This document shows positions 7,096 to 10,037 of a stretch of DNA of 10,037 nucleotides, piece by piece (within the stretch, counting starts at the first letter, position 1; the number at the start of each line of letters is the position of its first letter). A model generated the notes under the pieces. It saw only the letters and a program-made list of their open reading frames with translations, did not search any database and was not told the DNA's origin. Position numbers and translations under genes: made by a program. The stretch is from positions 1 to 10,037 of the forward strand of contig CAYYNM010000125.1 in the NCBI GenBank assembly GCA_964472945.1, written 5' to 3'. This stretch comes from QPIN01 sp964472945. Its GTDB lineage: Bacteria; Pseudomonadota; Gammaproteobacteria; Methylococcales; Methylomonadaceae.

Positions 7096-7222
7096 CTTGA
7101 GCAACTAACTTGTTTTTTTGTCCGTCTTCTGCGTTGTAGCAACAGTTGCGTAGCCTGTTATGCGTCTGTTGCTACACCTTGAATACGAACAAAAACCCTG
7201 CGTCAATCTTTCGCATATTATT
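7091..7222. repeat. Palindromic repeat element B, MITE-like
   Basis: The core is GTAGCAACAG (7136-7145) and CTGTTGCTAC (7167-7176), a perfect 10-bp inverted repeat with a 21-base loop. Symmetry extends outward: TTTTTGTCCGT on the left answers ACGAACAAAAA on the right with one mismatch. AATAACTTGAGCAA at the left edge weakly answers TTTCGCATATTATT at the right edge. The outer limits are uncertain. It lies exactly where mntA similarity ends and where the hepT start should be. No ORF lies within it. Confidence 0.6.
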
Positions 7223-7243
7223 AAACCCTCGTTTCTTAACTGA

Positions 7244-7764
7244 TTTATAAAACAAAGAGATTTAAGCCGCTATGAATATAGAGCAGCGGAAAGAACATTA
7301 CAAATATTAATAAGTAGACAGGCATAATTAACTTAACAATTTATTTTCGTCATTCCCGAGTGTTCTTATCGGGAATCTACTGTGTAGGTCAGATGGATTC
7401 CTGCTAAGAGCACGCAGGAATGACAGTTGTTTTTGTTAAATTAATTTTACGTGGGTACTTAGAAGCCTGTATAGGCATTGCAAAGCACTGGATATATGCC
7501 TTAAATAATGTAGCACCAGCTGATGCATATTCTGCTTTTGAAATGTTATCTCAGCAGGGAATCAGCAATATTGATAAACTAGAATGGCGTAAAATTATTG
7601 GTATGAGAAACGCTTTAGTACATGATTACCTTAATATTGAGCCAGAAATAATTCGAGTTGTTATAAACAGAGCTTCGTACCTTGAATTGCTAACTTTTGC
7701 AGATAAAGGTCTGCTGGCCTTAAAAGAAATAGAAATTAAAGAAAAAACCACTAAATATAATTAG
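7244..7764 (+). pseudogene. hepT: HepT-like toxin gene, split by element C and lacking a start
   Basis: HepT is a HEPN-domain ribonuclease-like toxin paired with MntA. The 5' part (7244-7312) reads FIKQRDLSRYEYRAAERTLQ then ILI. The 3' part (from 7462) reads EACIGIAKHW and continues to the stop at 7762-7764. Deleting 7313-7461 joins them in frame as ERTLQILIEACIGIAKHW, giving 123 residues. The HEPN motif RX4HXY is intact (RNALVHDY). There is an in-frame TGA at 7241 and no usable start codon, so about 10-30 N-terminal residues are missing. The apparent ATG at 7420 lies inside the inserted element and is not a native start. The gene is therefore dead or, at most, makes a fragment. Confidence 0.8.
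7313..7459. mobile_element. 147-bp MITE-like element C inserted in hepT, TA duplication
   Basis: The ends AGTAGACAGGCATAATTAA and (reverse complement of the right end) AGTACCCACGTAAAATTAA are imperfect inverted repeats, 21 of 27 positions identical, both continuing to TTAACAA. A TA flanks each side (7311-7312 and 7460-7461). Inside are GTCATTCC (7349-7356) and GGAATGAC (7417-7424), enclosing two smaller hairpins: ATTCCCGA/TCGGGAAT at 7352-7376 and ATTCCTGC/GCAGGAAT at 7397-7421. It encodes no transposase. Precise removal with one TA restores the hepT frame, which fixes its borders. Confidence 0.85.
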
Positions 7765-7767
7765 GAG
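7763..7767 (+). promoter_or_regulatory. Ribosome binding site of glmS
   Basis: AGGAG lies six bases before the glmS ATG at 7774 and overlaps the hepT stop codon. It confirms the start that places the catalytic cysteine at position 2. Confidence 0.8.
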
Positions 7768-7773
7768 AATAAT

Positions 7774-9563
7774 ATGTGTGGAATAGTGGGCGGAGTTGCT
7801 GAAAGAAATGTTGTCCCCATTTTACTTGAAGGACTGAGGCGGCTAGAGTATCGTGGATATGATTCATCTGGTATAGCTGTATTAAATAAATCAAGTGAAT
7901 TACAGCGTGTTAGAGCAATAGGCAAGATAAAAAACCTGGAAGCCAAAATCCAACAAGACAAACCTATTATTTCAGGACCTATTGGCATTGCTCATACAAG
8001 GTGGGCAACTCATGGCATCCCTTCTGAAAATAATGCACACCCTCATATTTGTAATAATAAAGTAGCTGTAGTTCATAATGGTATTATTGAAAATTATCAA
8101 GAGTTAAAGACAGATCAAATAGCGCAAGGCTATAAATTTACCTCTGAAACTGATACAGAAGTTATTGCCCATGCAATGCATCAAGCCTTAGAACATACTG
8201 ATGACTTACTTAAGGCCGTTAATCAAGCAATCAAACATTTAGATGGAGCCTATGCTTTAGGTGTGATTGCTATTAATGACCCAAATACATTAGTTGTTGC
8301 CAGAAAAGGCAGCCCTCTAGTTATTGGCGTGGGTATCGGAGAACATTTTATTGCTTCAGATGTTTCAGCATTATTACCGGTTACTCAGAGGTTCATGTTT
8401 CTAGAAGAAGGGGATATTGCTAAAATCACTCGGGAAACAGTCGAAATATATAGTGCCGAAGGAGTTTTAGTTGAGCGTCCAGTTAAGCAATCTAGTTTAA
8501 AATCTAACGCTGTAGAATTAGGTGATCACAAGCATTATATGCACAAAGAAATCTTTGAGCAGCCACAAGCAGTAAGTGATACCCTGGAAGGGCGCATAAC
8601 CCACGATCAAGTTTTAGTCTCTGCTTTCGGGAATCAGGCGGAGGCAGTTTTTAATAAAGTTGAACAAGTACAAATTATTGCTTGTGGAACCAGTTATCAT
8701 TCTGGCTTAGTTGCAAAATATTGGTTTGAAGATGTTATAGGTATGCCATGTCAAGTTGAAGTCGCTAGCGAATACCGTTACCGAAACCCTGTTATACAAA
8801 ATAACACCTTATTTGTAACCATTAGTCAGTCAGGAGAAACTGCAGATACCTTGGCCGCATTACAAAAAATCAATTCAGCTCGAACAGTGGACAAAGAAGG
8901 TGTTTCAACTATACCTACTTTAACAATTTGTAATGTTGCAGAATCAAGCTTAACTAGGGAATCAGATCTTATTTGCTTAACTCATGCAGGCCCTGAAATA
9001 GGCGTAGCATCAACCAAAGCATTTACCACACAACTGGTAGTTTTAGCTCTTTTAGTCACAAGTATTGGCAAGGTGAAACGATGTATTTCAGTTAACAATG
9101 AAAGTGAAGTAGTAGAAGAATTACAAAAGCTTCCCAATTTAATCAATAATGCTTTAAGGCATGAAGAAACTATTAAAATAATTGCAGAAAGTTTTACCGA
9201 CAAACAAAATGCCCTTTTCTAAAAGGTCATCCAGTGGTGCAATGGCAATGACAGGCATTAATTGATGAAAATATGCCTGTCATTGCCATTGCACCACTGG
9301 ATGACCTTTTAGAAAAACTAAAGTCCAATTTACAAGAAGTTAAGGCGCGTGGTGGGCAAATGCTTGTCTTTGAAGATGAGCAGTCTAATATAAGCTCAGA
9401 AAAAGATTTTACCGTGATAAAAGCCGCTACAAATGTGGGAAGAATTACAGCACCAATTACCTTTAATATTGCATTACAATTATTAAGCTATCATGTAGCA
9501 ATTATAAAAGGGACTGATGTGGATCAACCTAGGAATTTAGCAAAGTCTGTTACTGTAGAATAA
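7774..9563 (+). pseudogene. glmS: GlmS glucosamine-6-phosphate synthase, broken by an internal fold-back
   Basis: GlmS makes glucosamine-6-phosphate from fructose-6-phosphate and glutamine, the entry to peptidoglycan and LPS amino sugars. The first 482 residues hold the glutaminase domain (Cys2 after Met, YRGYDSSGIA, HTRWATHG, HNGIIENY at 101-108) and the first sugar-isomerase domain (CGTSYHS 304-310, SQSGETADT 351-359). The frame reads KQNALF then stops at 9220. From 9255 another frame resumes with ALIDENMPVIAIAP and runs to the normal C-terminus DVDQPRNLAKSVTVE, keeping the Lys603 equivalent. By comparison with E. coli GlmS, about 38 residues (LGRG to GPL) are missing, including the Glu488 and His504 equivalents, and the frame has shifted. 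As written it cannot make active enzyme. See the palindrome entry for the cause; a sequencing or amplification artefact is a serious alternative. Confidence 0.85.
9215..9316. repeat. Perfect 44-bp inverted repeat inside glmS
   Basis: The left arm (9215-9258) is the exact reverse complement of the right arm (9273-9316), with a 14-base spacer. The right arm plus spacer is normal glmS coding sequence (LIDEN, then MPVIAIAPLDDLLEK), so the left arm is the extra, inverted copy. It starts at a TTTT shared with the glmS break point and ends at GGCAT, which pairs with ATGCC across the spacer. Confidence 0.97.
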
Positions 9564-9667
9564 TACCGTTTTACTTCGCACGGCCACTGTATTCTGGGAA
9601 TAAAGTTTTACTCTATCTTGTTTTTGTCTATACTTGTTATACGTAAGCGTCTATTCTCCCCACCTAA
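9564..9667. other. Non-coding junction between glmS and hsdR fragment
   Basis: I see no ORF, promoter or clear terminator here. It contains only a weak palindrome around TATACTTGTTATA (about 9629-9641). The stretch probably contains the break point that removed the front of hsdR. Confidence 0.4.
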
Positions 9668-10037
9668 ACAAACTCCCCCACTTACCTTAACGCTCATGAT
9701 AGTGCTTCCATCACCCCGGAAAATGAAAGATACTGTGCGGGAGAAGGCTGGCGACCTAATAAAGGTCAGGTTGATAAAAATGGTGAACTGATTGATGACC
9801 GCATATTTAACCAAAAAGATTTTGATCGAACCTTAGTCATCGATGAACGTACAGAACTGGTAGCACAAACCATTACCAGCTATTTGAAGCGAACAGATCC
9901 GATGGCAAAAACGATTGTTTTTTGCAACGATATTGACCATGCCGAACGTATGCGCCGCGCATTAATCAATTTAAATCCAGAACAAGTCGCTAAAAATGAT
10001 AAATATGTGATGAAAATTACAGGCGATGATGAAATTG
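9668..10037 (+). pseudogene. hsdR: Type I restriction enzyme R subunit (HsdR) fragment, 5'-truncated
   Basis: HsdR is the DNA-translocating and cleaving subunit of type I restriction systems. From about 9746 the open frame reads GWRPNKGQVDKNGELIDDR, then QKDFDRTLVIDERTELVAQ, then MAKTIVFCNDIDHAERMRRA and YVMKITGDDEI. This matches the start of the second helicase domain (motif IV region TIVFC) in HsdR. The nuclease domain and first helicase domain, several hundred residues, are missing upstream. An in-frame stop lies at 9665-9667 and there is no credible start codon. The frame remains open at the window edge, so the 3' extent is unknown. It looks like a gene remnant or a rearrangement junction. 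Confidence 0.8.

Noticed and set aside
7091..7460. CRISPR-like or phase-variable array
   Set aside because: The repeats are inverted palindromes of unrelated sequence, not regularly spaced direct repeats, and no cas genes or invertase are near.
7420..7764. HepT as an intact 114-residue gene starting at 7420
   Set aside because: The ATG lies in the inserted repeat (GGAATGACAG), and the true N-terminal part (YEYRAAERTLQ) is found upstream of the element in another frame.
9273..9563. A separate 96-residue gene after glmS
   Set aside because: The product is the exact C-terminus of GlmS (MPVIAIAP to AKSVTVE). In-frame coding continues upstream to ALIDEN, so it is a fragment, not a gene.
9608..9814. 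Minus-strand open frame over the hsdR fragment
   Set aside because: It is antisense to clear HsdR coding sequence and has no recognisable features.

Overview
The window is AT-rich bacterial DNA, most likely from a gammaproteobacterium. The evidence is a RegB/RegA-type redox two-component pair, a dTDP-rhamnose cluster of gammaproteobacterial type and a REPIN of the 'GTAGGAGCGGCTTTAGCC' kind. Many small palindromic elements lie between genes. A gammaproteobacterial methanotroph or sulfur oxidiser would fit, but the genus cannot be fixed from the sequence alone.

Layout. Positions 1-873: a peptide-methionine sulfoxide reductase (msrA) between two oppositely oriented copies of a MITE-like element, with a terminator after the gene. 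Positions 874-2982: a RegB-like membrane histidine kinase overlapping a RegA-like Fis-type response regulator, with a RegA-box-like dyad upstream. Positions 2983-3336: a gene-free spacer with a terminator-like hairpin, a perfect REPIN and the likely rfb promoter/RBS. Positions 3337-6764: a tightly overlapping rfbA-rfbC-rfbD-rfbB operon, the complete four-step route to dTDP-L-rhamnose for surface polysaccharide. Positions 6832-7764: the wreck of a type VII (MntA/HepT) toxin-antitoxin pair. Positions 7774-9563: glmS, broken near its 3' end. Positions 9668-10037: a 5'-truncated type I restriction HsdR fragment that runs off the window.

The intact genes cover protein repair after oxidation, redox sensing and rhamnose supply. 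The clearest unusual features are two lesions that can be reconstructed. First, hepT is split by a 147-bp element with imperfect terminal inverted repeats and a TA duplication; removing the element plus one TA rejoins the toxin reading frame exactly. Second, glmS has lost about 38 codons, including the equivalents of isomerase residues Glu488 and His504. They are replaced by an inverted copy of the sequence just downstream, giving a perfect 44-bp-arm palindrome. This looks like a fold-back template switch at a GGCAT/ATGCC mini-palindrome. Because glmS is normally needed for growth, an amplification or assembly artefact must be considered.

I see no convincing new defence or metabolic system. 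The unusual content is repeat biology and gene decay.
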